Shown: positions 45,598 through 54,089 of the stretch, piece by piece
Layout: each line of letters starts with the position of its first letter
Numbering within the stretch: position 1 is the first letter of the stretch
DNA from: an uncultured Prevotella sp.
GTDB lineage: Bacteria; Bacteroidota; Bacteroidia; Bacteroidales; Bacteroidaceae
Assembly (NCBI GenBank): GCA_900315525.1
Contig: OMZO01000002.1
Coordinates: 1-64,000 of the forward strand
DNA length: 64,000 nt
Reading direction: 5' to 3'
Translations under genes and position numbers: made by a program
The notes under the pieces: generated by a model
Seen by the model: the letters and a program-made list of their open reading frames with translations, nothing else
The model's database searches: none
Told to the model about the DNA's origin: nothing

Positions 45598-47361
45598 TTA
45601 CAAGGAATTGATGTCGTATGCCTTAGTTTGGGGCTCGAAGTCAGGGCTGAGCAGGTCGCTTGTTGATTTATATGCCTTGGTCTTGATTCCTGCCAAACGG
45701 AATAACATGTGGCAGATGTTATCAGTGGTGAACACTCTGTCGATGGCCTGCTTGATGTTCTCGTATTCCAGAGGATGTTTCTCTCTCCACGTATCAGAGC
45801 ACCACACCACGAAGGGTATCTCAAGTTGGTACTTAATCAGATTGTCGGTTATCTTATCTTCACTGAAGATTTGTCGCCCATAGAAATCTCGATAGTCATA
45901 GACTTCTTCACCATGATCTGGGAAGTAAATCAAGATACTGTTCGTATGGCGTACCATCTCGATAATCTGGTGGATTACTTCATCATTATAGCGGGTAGCA
46001 TTGGCATATTCTGCAATACGCTGACGACTCTCTGTATTCAGATAGGGAGCCGTGTCTTTGACATCCTTGGCTGAGAAGACATCGTATTTTTTCTCCTGGG
46101 GATATTGGTTCTTTGCTAGGAAGTGTTGACCTGAGAGATGAAAAATCAATAGGTTACGTATGCCTAGATCCTCGATTTTCTCTTCTTTAAAAGCTGTGAT
46201 GAGCTCTCCATCATAAGGTGCACAAGTTTTGTTGACATCGTTATACGACATTTTCATAATCGAGTCGTTGAACATAACGGAATTCAGAGTAAAGGCCCAT
46301 GCTGCATTCTCATCCCATTTGTATTGATTATCCCAAAGCCAGACATCATAGCCGGCTTTTTTGAAAATGGCAGGGAAATAAGGATAGTTATACCAGTGTT
46401 CGTTTTCATGTATATTATTGCAGCAGAGTATATTCTTTAATACGGTGCTTGTCATATTATGCGGTGCTTTAACATGGTTGAAAGCAAATAGATTTCCTTT
46501 ATCTGCCTCAGCACACTGGTAGGGTGTAGTGTCGAGATAGTAGCCATAGAGACTAGCATGATATTTATTATACGACTCACCAATCACCAAGACAATATTC
46601 AGTGAATCCGAAGTGGTACAACTGACATCCTTTTGTGCCTCACTGGTGGCCTTGATCATGTGATTTAGATCCTCTCCCGACATCCGTATGGCATTGATGG
46701 AATAGCAGAAATTGGGCATGGGCATACCTTTGCGGAAAGGAATCTTCATTAGCCACCGTTCGGCCTCATAAGTATCTCTGCATCTGGTCAGACTGGCATA
46801 TCTGCCCAAAGCACTGGCTCCGCCAATGATACCAAAGAGCACAATGATTGTCAGTAGAATCTGATATGCCGGTTTGTTGACCATTTGTTGGATTCGTTTC
46901 TTCAATCGCTCTCCAAGGATGATGAAGATTACCACAATCACAAATGCGCCAATTGTCTTGTACATCCCGTCTGTCATCAGATAGGTCTTAAAGAATCCTG
47001 AAACCTCCTTAGGATTCGTCTCAAATACCAACAGAAGAATCTTAGGAGAGATATCTGTTCCGAAAGAATACCTGAGATAGAAATTGACGATATAAATGAT
47101 GAATAGTAAAATGTAGACAAAAAGATGGAAATGTATCTTGCGGAACAGATAACAGATGATATTAATAAGGTAAGCCATGAAAATCATCTCTGCATACCCA
47201 GACAAAATATCACTGATCTCATACTCATGGTATAGATGCTGATAATAGAGCATGTCGAAACCACCCAACATCAAAATGGAGATCAGAAACAAAGGGAGGT
47301 TCCAAATAACAGGTGTAACCAGATAGTTGACACATTTCATTAGGGTTGAACTAATTTTCAT
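45598..47361 (-). CDS. Phosphoethanolamine transferase-like membrane enzyme
   Basis: 587 residues. About five membrane helices to residue 190, then an alkaline-phosphatase/sulfatase domain in the periplasm. The nucleophile loop is IVLVIGESYNKYHASLYGYY, with Glu262-Ser263-Tyr264. The metal site FPDHGEEVYDYRDF is present, as is HLSGQHFLAKNQY. The family moves phosphoethanolamine onto lipid A or envelope glycans; the related LtaS branch moves glycerol phosphate. A Thr follows GES in some relatives, whereas here it is Tyr, so the nucleophile is likely Ser263. The ATG overlaps the MFS stop by 11 bases. Confidence 0.85.
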   Translation of the reverse strand: MKISSTLMKCVNYLVTPVIWNLPLFLISILMLGGFDMLYYQHLYHEYEISDILSGYAEMIFMAYLINIICYLFRKIHFHLFVYILLFIIYIVNFYLRYSFGTDISPKILLLVFETNPKEVSGFFKTYLMTDGMYKTIGAFVIVVIFIILGERLKKRIQQMVNKPAYQILLTIIVLFGIIGGASALGRYASLTRCRDTYEAERWLMKIPFRKGMPMPNFCYSINAIRMSGEDLNHMIKATSEAQKDVSCTTSDSLNIVLVIGESYNKYHASLYGYYLDTTPYQCAEADKGNLFAFNHVKAPHNMTSTVLKNILCCNNIHENEHWYNYPYFPAIFKKAGYDVWLWDNQYKWDENAAWAFTLNSVMFNDSIMKMSYNDVNKTCAPYDGELITAFKEEKIEDLGIRNLLIFHLSGQHFLAKNQYPQEKKYDVFSAKDVKDTAPYLNTESRQRIAEYANATRYNDEVIHQIIEMVRHTNSILIYFPDHGEEVYDYRDFYGRQIFSEDKITDNLIKYQLEIPFVVWCSDTWREKHPLEYENIKQAIDRVFTTDNICHMLFRLAGIKTKAYKSTSDLLSPDFEPQTKAYDINSL

Positions 47362-48706
47362 GTTTATCTTTTTTGATATTTGGTAATTGAAGACCGTAGC
47401 CTTTCTTGCTATCTACATACCACATGGCAATAGCAGTTACAGCTGCACCAAGGGCTGTGAATCCGAAGATAAGCATCGAGGTGGTGTAACTGGGGTCTGT
47501 CTCGTTGGCTTTACCTACAAACATGGGGATGATTGCACGGCCAAAATTCTGGATGAAGAAAATCATCGAGTAGGCTGTACCCAGACATTTCAAGGGAATA
47601 ATCTTCGGGACGCAAGGCCAAAGGGCAGCCGGAGCCAGAGAATAACCGATACTGAGTAGGATCATCAGGGCTATGGCTACCGTCGCAGAATGCATGGGCA
47701 ACGAGAAACTGAAGTGAACAGCGGTAAGCATCAGAGCGCCAGTAATCACTAGGGAAACTCCTTTTCCGTAGCGATCATAGACAAGTCCGAACAGTGGTGT
47801 CATCAGTATAGTGCCAAATGGTGCAATGCTTGAGAAGAAGCCGGCGATATCGGGATCGACACCATATTTCATCACCATTAGCTTGGTCGAAAACTTCAAG
47901 AAAGGTGAGACGGCAGAATAAAACAATACGCAGAATAGCGTAATCAGCCAGAACCCTGGATTGCGGAGCGTCATGCCGATATCGGAAAAACGAAATTCCT
48001 CTGAGTTGGATGTTTTGCTGGGCATAGAGGAGTCCAGTCGGCGATCCATCACGCAAAATACGAGGAAGGCCAGCAAACCGATTAGGAGGAAGGCCACCGA
48101 AACAAGCAATGGTGTGGAGAGGGTGAAATGACGTGCGATAGGAGCCGAGATACTCAGTGCTGCAGCAGTACCAAGACGGGCCATTGCCAATTGAATGCCC
48201 ATAGCCAAAGCCAGCTCATGACCAGTAAACCAACGTACCATCGCTTTCGATACGGTGATGCCTGTCATCTCGTAACCGACACCGAATATTGAAAAGCCTA
48301 AGGAGGAAACAGCTACTGACATCGGCAACTGAAAACCAAAGACAGTTATCTCGGCAGGCCCAAAGTCGGTAGTAACCCCATAGAGTTTCAGCAATGTACC
48401 TATAACCATCAGGCTACAGGCCAGTACGCCTGTAAAGCGAATGCCCATCTTGTCGAGAATCAGTCCCGAGAAGAAAAGCATCAACAGGAAGACATTGATG
48501 AAACTGCCAGCACCCGAGAAGAAACCATAGTCGGATGGTGTCCAACCAAGTCCGCCCTGACTACGAGGAGCCTCCAACAAGGTCTCAAGTGGAGACATCA
48601 CATCGTTGACAAAGTAACCCATCATCATGGCAGTAGCCACAATGAAAAGTACGGTCCATCTCGCAGCCGGAGAGTCGTTCAGTCTTCTTCGGATAGCTTC
48701 ACCCAC
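47351..48706 (-). CDS. MFS transporter, downstream paralogue of the pair around DUF1846
   Basis: 451 residues with 12 membrane segments, from a GTG at 48706. The reading frame stays open back to a TTG at 48754 inside the DUF1846 gene. The paralogue at 50190-51815 aligns residue 1 with this GTG (TQTIQKTLRDS against GEAIRRRLNDS), and an A/G-rich stretch lies just upstream. Shared signature: LDKMGIRFTGVLA. Substrate unknown; the oxalate/nitrate-type MFS branch is a possibility. The 3' end overlaps the phosphoethanolamine-transferase-like gene. Confidence 0.85.
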   Translation of the reverse strand: MGEAIRRRLNDSPAARWTVLFIVATAMMMGYFVNDVMSPLETLLEAPRSQGGLGWTPSDYGFFSGAGSFINVFLLMLFFSGLILDKMGIRFTGVLACSLMVIGTLLKLYGVTTDFGPAEITVFGFQLPMSVAVSSLGFSIFGVGYEMTGITVSKAMVRWFTGHELALAMGIQLAMARLGTAAALSISAPIARHFTLSTPLLVSVAFLLIGLLAFLVFCVMDRRLDSSMPSKTSNSEEFRFSDIGMTLRNPGFWLITLFCVLFYSAVSPFLKFSTKLMVMKYGVDPDIAGFFSSIAPFGTILMTPLFGLVYDRYGKGVSLVITGALMLTAVHFSFSLPMHSATVAIALMILLSIGYSLAPAALWPCVPKIIPLKCLGTAYSMIFFIQNFGRAIIPMFVGKANETDPSYTTSMLIFGFTALGAAVTAIAMWYVDSKKGYGLQLPNIKKDKHEN

Positions 48707-48717
48707 TTTCTCTTTTT

Positions 48718-50184
48718 CTACTTTTTCTTTACTGGATCGCAGGTCAGGCCACAACCGAGTTTCTTGAAGATCTTGCGATCCACTTCAGACAACATGACCG
48801 TCGTATGAACCTGACAATCGCGAAGACTTGGCAATTGTTCCAGAGCCTTCCGGCAATTCTCGTCATCCTTGGAAAGCACCGAAAGAGCTACCAATACTTC
48901 GTCTGTGTGCAGACGTGGATTCTTGCCTCCAAGGTATTCGATTTTCGTTTTTTGTACAGGTTCTATCAGACTTTGCGGAATCAGTTTAGCTTCATGGTCG
49001 ATGCCAGCCAGATGTTTTGTAACATTGAGAATGAGGGCTGCACAGCAACCTAAGAGTGGTGTTGTCTTCGAGGTGATGATGGTGCCGTCTTCCAGTTCGA
49101 TGGCGGCTGCATGTTGTCCACTTTCAATCTTTCTCTCATAGGCAGCAACAGTCACCTTTCGTGTAGCTGTAGAGATTTTTGCCTGATTGAAGAGCATGCG
49201 GATTTTATTGACCTCGCTCTCATTGTCTGCACCATCAGCCATCTTATTGGTTGCATCATAGAAACGGCGGATGATTTCGTCGCGCGATGCCTGACAGCAA
49301 ACCTCGTCATCAGAGATGCAGAAGCCCACCATATTGACACCCATATCCGTAGGCGACTTATATGGATTTTCGCCATAGATACCTTCGAACAAGGCATTCA
49401 GTACAGGGAAGATCTCGATGTCGCGATTATAGTTGATAGCCGTCTTGCCGTAAGCTTCCAGATGGAAGGGGTCAATCATGTTCACATCGTTGAGGTCGGC
49501 AGTAGCAGCCTCGTAGGCGATATTCACAGGATGCTTGAGCGGCAGATTCCAGACAGGGAATGTCTCAAATTTAGCATAACCAGCACGGATGCCTCGTTTG
49601 TTTTCGTTGTAAAGCTGAGAGAGACAAGTTGCCATCTTGCCGCTACCAGGACCAGGAGCAGTCACGATGACCAATTCACGAGAGGTTTCGACATAGTCGT
49701 TTTTACCAAAGCCCTCATCGGAGGCAATGAGTTCCACATTGTGAGGATAGCCGTCAATGGGGTAGTGGATATACGACTTGATGCCCATGCGCTTCAGACG
49801 GTTGCGGAATTGGTCTGCTGCGTGCTGTCCGTTATAATGGGTAATCACGACGGAACCCACCATGAAGTCACGACGCATGAACTCGTCTCGCAGACGGAGT
49901 ACATCCTCATCGTAGGTAATACCCAGGTCTGCGCGTATTTTGTTCTTCTCAATATCATCAGCACTGACCACAATCACAATTTCTATGCTGTCACGAAGCT
50001 GGGCCAGCATACGAAGCTTACTGTCAGGTTTAAACCCAGGCAGTACGCGTGATGCATGGTGGTCATCAAAGAGTTTGCCACCTAATTCCATATAGAGTTT
50101 TCCGTCGAACTGGGCGATACGCTCTTTAATATGTTCAGACTGAATCTTGAGATATTTGTCGTTGTCGAAACCTATCTTTTTCAT
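48718..50184 (-). CDS. DUF1846 protein
   Basis: 488 residues, no signal peptide. It belongs to DUF1846 (normal length about 495), starting IGFDNDKYLKIQSEHIKERI and containing FDGKLYMELGGKLFDDHHAS. A P-loop-like VTAPGPGSGKMATCLSQLY near 180 suggests nucleotide binding. Structures are known for the family, but I know no established function. It lies between two paralogous MFS genes on the same strand, five bases after one and 11 before the other, so a role in handling whatever they carry is a fair inference. No truncation seen. Confidence 0.85.
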   Translation of the reverse strand: MKKIGFDNDKYLKIQSEHIKERIAQFDGKLYMELGGKLFDDHHASRVLPGFKPDSKLRMLAQLRDSIEIVIVVSADDIEKNKIRADLGITYDEDVLRLRDEFMRRDFMVGSVVITHYNGQHAADQFRNRLKRMGIKSYIHYPIDGYPHNVELIASDEGFGKNDYVETSRELVIVTAPGPGSGKMATCLSQLYNENKRGIRAGYAKFETFPVWNLPLKHPVNIAYEAATADLNDVNMIDPFHLEAYGKTAINYNRDIEIFPVLNALFEGIYGENPYKSPTDMGVNMVGFCISDDEVCCQASRDEIIRRFYDATNKMADGADNESEVNKIRMLFNQAKISTATRKVTVAAYERKIESGQHAAAIELEDGTIITSKTTPLLGCCAALILNVTKHLAGIDHEAKLIPQSLIEPVQKTKIEYLGGKNPRLHTDEVLVALSVLSKDDENCRKALEQLPSLRDCQVHTTVMLSEVDRKIFKKLGCGLTCDPVKKK

Positions 50185-50189
50185 ATATC

Positions 50190-51815
50190 TTACTTTTCAG
50201 TGATGTTAGGTAACTCAAGTCCAAGGCCTTTCTTGCGGTCTACAATCTTAAGTACGAATCCAAGAACGAGGGCAGCTACACCCAGAGAGGCGAGCATGAC
50301 CAGCGGAGCAGTGTAGTTGAACTGCGTAGGATCTGTAACCCCTGGGTTCGTCTGGTCGAGCACCTTACCAATCAGCAGAGGGAACAGCCAGAGACCAATG
50401 TTCTGAATCCAGAAAATCAGTGCATAGGCAGAACCGATCACCTTGGCATCTACCAGCTTGGGCACAGAAGGCCATAGAGAGGCAGGAACCAGTGAGAACG
50501 ATGCACCCAGTACGAGAATCGTGGCATAAGCGATGATGATACCACCCACGGCATTACCCTTGAACATCGGCAGTACGAAGGCAAATGTCAGGTGACAGGC
50601 AATCAGCAGGATTGAGCCGAGCACCAGCATGGATGCAGCCTTACCATGATGATCGAGGTAGCTACCTAGGATTGGTGTGATTAGCACTGCCAGCAGAGGG
50701 AATACGGCGAAGATTGACTCTGCCGACTGCCGCATGTAGCCCATATAGCAATAGGTAATGAGGGCAACAATCGAGAGTCCCAGCAGACCATATTTCATAT
50801 TGGCTTTCTTCTGGAAATTGCTGGCGAATCCAGCAGCAGCCACAATCAGCATGATGACATATTGTACAATGGTCACTGACGAACTGGCCCAGAATGAATC
50901 TGCGTCAGGTGTCGTCAACGTGAGGTTGCACTGCAACATGTTCACAGCATATTTCTGGAAGGGGAAGATGGCAGAATAGTAAAGTACGCAGAGCAGGGCA
51001 ACAATCCAGAATCCTGCATCAGTGAGGATCTTGCCCAGATCGCTGATCTTGAAAGGATCATCCTTTTCCTCAGCCTCGCCAGTCTGTGCATCCAGCTTCT
51101 GGTCCATGAAGAAATAGACAATCGTCATCATCAGGGCGATACACATCAGTACGACACCGAAGGCGACACTTCTGCTGACACTTACCTCACCACCCAGACG
51201 GGCGAAGAATGGTGAGAAAATCATACAAGTGGCAACACCCAGACGAGCCAAGGCCATCTCAGAGCCCATAGCCAGTGCCATTTCACGACCCTTGAACCAT
51301 TTCACGATACCACGACTCACCGTGATACCAGCCATCTCGCAGCCACAGCCGAAGATCATGAAACCGCATGCTGCAAACTTAGCCGAAGCAGGCATGCCCT
51401 CATAGAAAGGCGACACTCCCAGTTCGTCGAAGATGGGGATATAGTTCAGGTTGTTGTTGAACCAAGATTCCAGTCCGGTTCCCATAAAGCTCTCGCTGAC
51501 GGCATACCATTTCACGCAGGCTCCGATCAGCATGACAGCTGCAGAGAGAACAGCTGTGAAGCGAACGCCCATCTTATCGAGGATGATACCTGCGAAGATC
51601 AGGAAGAATACGAAGACATTGAGGAATACTTCTGAGCCCTGCATGGTGCCGAAGGCTGTAGAATCCCATCCGCGAGTCTCCTGCATCAAGTCCTTGATGG
51701 GTGAGAGGATATCCATGAAAATATAACTGCAGAACATCGCCATAGCGAGCAGCAGTAACGCTGTCCACCGCATGCCGGCAGAGTCTCTTAGTGTCTTTTG
51801 AATCGTTTGTGTCAT
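50190..51815 (-). CDS. MFS transporter, upstream paralogue of the pair around DUF1846
   Basis: 541 residues and about 12 membrane segments, with loops longer than those of its paralogue (an added segment near residue 130 and another near 320). It shares GIILDKMGVRFTAVLSAAVM, CGCEMAGITVSRGIVKWFKG and PASLWPSVPKLVDAK with the downstream copy. It heads a minus-strand run MFS-DUF1846-MFS-phosphoethanolamine transferase. The 105 bases upstream hold a three-unit palindrome array and no clear -7 box. Substrate unknown. Confidence 0.88.
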   Translation of the reverse strand: MTQTIQKTLRDSAGMRWTALLLLAMAMFCSYIFMDILSPIKDLMQETRGWDSTAFGTMQGSEVFLNVFVFFLIFAGIILDKMGVRFTAVLSAAVMLIGACVKWYAVSESFMGTGLESWFNNNLNYIPIFDELGVSPFYEGMPASAKFAACGFMIFGCGCEMAGITVSRGIVKWFKGREMALAMGSEMALARLGVATCMIFSPFFARLGGEVSVSRSVAFGVVLMCIALMMTIVYFFMDQKLDAQTGEAEEKDDPFKISDLGKILTDAGFWIVALLCVLYYSAIFPFQKYAVNMLQCNLTLTTPDADSFWASSSVTIVQYVIMLIVAAAGFASNFQKKANMKYGLLGLSIVALITYCYMGYMRQSAESIFAVFPLLAVLITPILGSYLDHHGKAASMLVLGSILLIACHLTFAFVLPMFKGNAVGGIIIAYATILVLGASFSLVPASLWPSVPKLVDAKVIGSAYALIFWIQNIGLWLFPLLIGKVLDQTNPGVTDPTQFNYTAPLVMLASLGVAALVLGFVLKIVDRKKGLGLELPNITEK

Positions 51816-51847
51816 TATCTATTAATTATTTCTTTATTACTCGTTTT

Positions 51848-51913
51848 TGTTCCCACACTGGGAATAAAATGTTCCCAGCCTGGGAATGAATTGTTCCCAG
51901 CGTGGGAATCAAA
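51848..51913. repeat. Three-unit 22-bp palindrome array
   Basis: Three exact-period units begin at 51848, 51870 and 51892. Each carries TTCCCA-nnn-TGGGAA (51850-51864, 51872-51886, 51894-51908), with conserved TG before and AT after. Only the three-base centres (cac, gcc, gcg) and the spacer vary. The array lies between the DPP5 stop and the MFS start. A 22-base period puts the dyads on one face of the helix, as expected for a cooperative operator. A dispersed intergenic repeat is the alternative. Confidence 0.9.
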
Positions 51914-51920
51914 TCTGGGG

Positions 51921-54086
51921 TTACTTCAGCCAGCGGTCGAGCCAGTTGAAGAAAGTGCGCTGCCAGAGTACGCCGTTCTGGGGTTTGAGCACCCAGTGGT
52001 TCTCATCGGGGAAGATGAGCAGCTCTGCAGGAATTCCCTTCATACGAGCTGCATTGAAGGCCGACATTCCCTGTGTATAGTTGATGCGATAATCCTTCTC
52101 ACCATGAATACAGAGAATAGGTGTATCCCAGTTCTCAACATATTTGTGAGGAGAATCGTGATAGGTCTTCTTGGCATTGGGCAACTGCGGACGATGCCAA
52201 TAAGCCTCGTCGTATTCCCAGTTAGAGAACCAGTTTTCCTCTGTCTCGAGATACATCGCTGCAAGGTTGAAGGCACCATCATGAGAGATGAATGCCTTGA
52301 AACGCTTGTCATGATGACCGGCGAGATAATAGACAGAGAAACCTCCGAAGCTGGCTCCAACAGCACCTAGTTTATCTTTATCGACATAGGGCAGATTCTT
52401 CGCAGCATCGTCGATAGCAGCCAGATAGTCTTTCATGCACTGACCTGTCCAGTCGCCAGAAATCTCTTCCAGCCACTCCTGTCCGAAGCCAGGCAGACCG
52501 CGACGGTTGGGAGCTACAACGATATAGCCCTGTGAAGCCATAATCATAAAGTTCCAACGGTAGCTCCAGAACTGTGAAACAGGACTCTGAGGACCACCTT
52601 CGCAGAAGAGCAGGGTGGGGTATTTCTTGGTTTCGTCGAAGTTCGGGGGCAGAATGATCCATGTGAGCATGTCCTTGCCGTCGGAAGTCTTTACCCAGCG
52701 CTGCTGGATGGTCGGCTTTGCCAGTTGGTCGAGGATATGTTTGTTCTCGAAAGTCAGTTGTGCGATAGCAGTCTTCTCTGGCTTCTTGAAATTTGGTGTC
52801 ACGATGTAAAGGTCGGCAGGCGAGGTGAAGTTGTGACGCTCCATCAAGAGCTGCTTGCCGTTGTTCATCAGATGGATGGAACCGAAGTCATCCCAAGTGT
52901 CAGTCAACTGCTTGAGCTCTCCTTTCCAATTGACGGCATAAAGGTTCTCTGTAGCATGCCATACGCCAATGAAATAGATCATCGCGTCTTTGTTGTCGCT
53001 CCATACGAAATCATCGACATTGGAGTCGAAACTCTCAGTGACGTATTTCTTTTCGCCAGTAGTTAAGTTATAGACGCACAGGCGGTTACGGTCAGCCTCA
53101 TAGCCGTCGCGCTCCATCGAAGTCCAGGCCACAAACTTGCCATCGGGCGAGAACTTGGGGTTCTGATCGTAGCCTACATTGTTCTGCAGATTCTCCTTGG
53201 CATTCACGCTTTGATACTTCAACGAAGTGGTTGGATCCACTTCTGGCGCTTTGTAGTCAGCTGGCTTGCAGAGGTTCTTGGTCTCGCGCGTACCTATATT
53301 ATATAAATAGATGTCAGAGTCGGTAGAGATAGAGTAGGCCAGACCAGTCTTCTTGCGACAGGTGTAGGCAATCGTCTTCGAGTCTGGGCTCCATGCGAGT
53401 TGCTCCATACCTCCGAATGGTTCCATCGGACATTCGTATGGCTCATCCTCGAGGATGTCGATGCCGTCTTTGATACCGTCCTCCGTCACATCAGCTACGA
53501 AAGGATGCTGTATGCTCTCCACATAGTGATCCCAGTGGCGGTACATCAGGTCAGTCACCAGACGGCCTGAAGCCTTAGGCAGGTCGTCAGGGTTCTTCTT
53601 GATAACCTCATGGAAGTCGATAGAGTGGAGGAGGATCACTTTCTTGCCATCAGGCGAGAACTGGAATCCCTCGATATCCTTTGTAGTCTTTGAGATCTGC
53701 TTACGGTCAGAGCCGTCGGCGTTCATGGTCCAGATCTGTCCACCAGAAAGGAAGGCAATCTTACCCTGATACCATGTGGGATCGGTCTCACTCTTGGTAC
53801 CTGTAGTGAGTGTGGTATTGCCTGTACCGTCAGCATTGATAATGGCAATCTTCTGCTGGCTCTTGTTGGCCTTCACACTATAGTAGCCCACCTGATAGAC
53901 AATCTGCTTACCATCTGCAGAGGCCTCAGCGGCTCCGATTCGTCCCATAGCCCATAGCGCCTCAGGGGTCATCAGTTCACTAGCGAGCTTGATGTCTTGC
54001 TTTCCGATTTTCACTGTTTCTTCTGCTTTAGTGCTGCCTGGCAGCATCAGGGCCACTGCGGCAACGATCGTTATTACCTTTTTCAT
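51921..54086 (-). CDS. Dipeptidyl peptidase 5-like S9 prolyl oligopeptidase
   Basis: 721 residues. Signal peptide (MKKVITIVAAVALMLPGSTKA), a beta-propeller to about 440, then the S9 alpha/beta-hydrolase. The triad is visible: Ser in AVGASFGGFSVYY, Asp in IHGEKDYRINY and His in FPDENHWVLKP. The size and the C-terminal YDEAYWHRPQLPNAKKTYHD block resemble DPP5 of Porphyromonas, which removes dipeptides in the periplasm. It starts three bases after the yidC stop. Confidence 0.88.
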   Translation of the reverse strand: MKKVITIVAAVALMLPGSTKAEETVKIGKQDIKLASELMTPEALWAMGRIGAAEASADGKQIVYQVGYYSVKANKSQQKIAIINADGTGNTTLTTGTKSETDPTWYQGKIAFLSGGQIWTMNADGSDRKQISKTTKDIEGFQFSPDGKKVILLHSIDFHEVIKKNPDDLPKASGRLVTDLMYRHWDHYVESIQHPFVADVTEDGIKDGIDILEDEPYECPMEPFGGMEQLAWSPDSKTIAYTCRKKTGLAYSISTDSDIYLYNIGTRETKNLCKPADYKAPEVDPTTSLKYQSVNAKENLQNNVGYDQNPKFSPDGKFVAWTSMERDGYEADRNRLCVYNLTTGEKKYVTESFDSNVDDFVWSDNKDAMIYFIGVWHATENLYAVNWKGELKQLTDTWDDFGSIHLMNNGKQLLMERHNFTSPADLYIVTPNFKKPEKTAIAQLTFENKHILDQLAKPTIQQRWVKTSDGKDMLTWIILPPNFDETKKYPTLLFCEGGPQSPVSQFWSYRWNFMIMASQGYIVVAPNRRGLPGFGQEWLEEISGDWTGQCMKDYLAAIDDAAKNLPYVDKDKLGAVGASFGGFSVYYLAGHHDKRFKAFISHDGAFNLAAMYLETEENWFSNWEYDEAYWHRPQLPNAKKTYHDSPHKYVENWDTPILCIHGEKDYRINYTQGMSAFNAARMKGIPAELLIFPDENHWVLKPQNGVLWQRTFFNWLDRWLK

Positions 54087-54089
54087 GCC

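Noticed and set aside
48707..48754. Longer N-terminus of the MFS gene from a TTG at 48754
   Set aside because: It overlaps DUF1846 by 37 bases, adds a charged tail absent from the paralogue, and the paralogue alignment points to the GTG at 48706.
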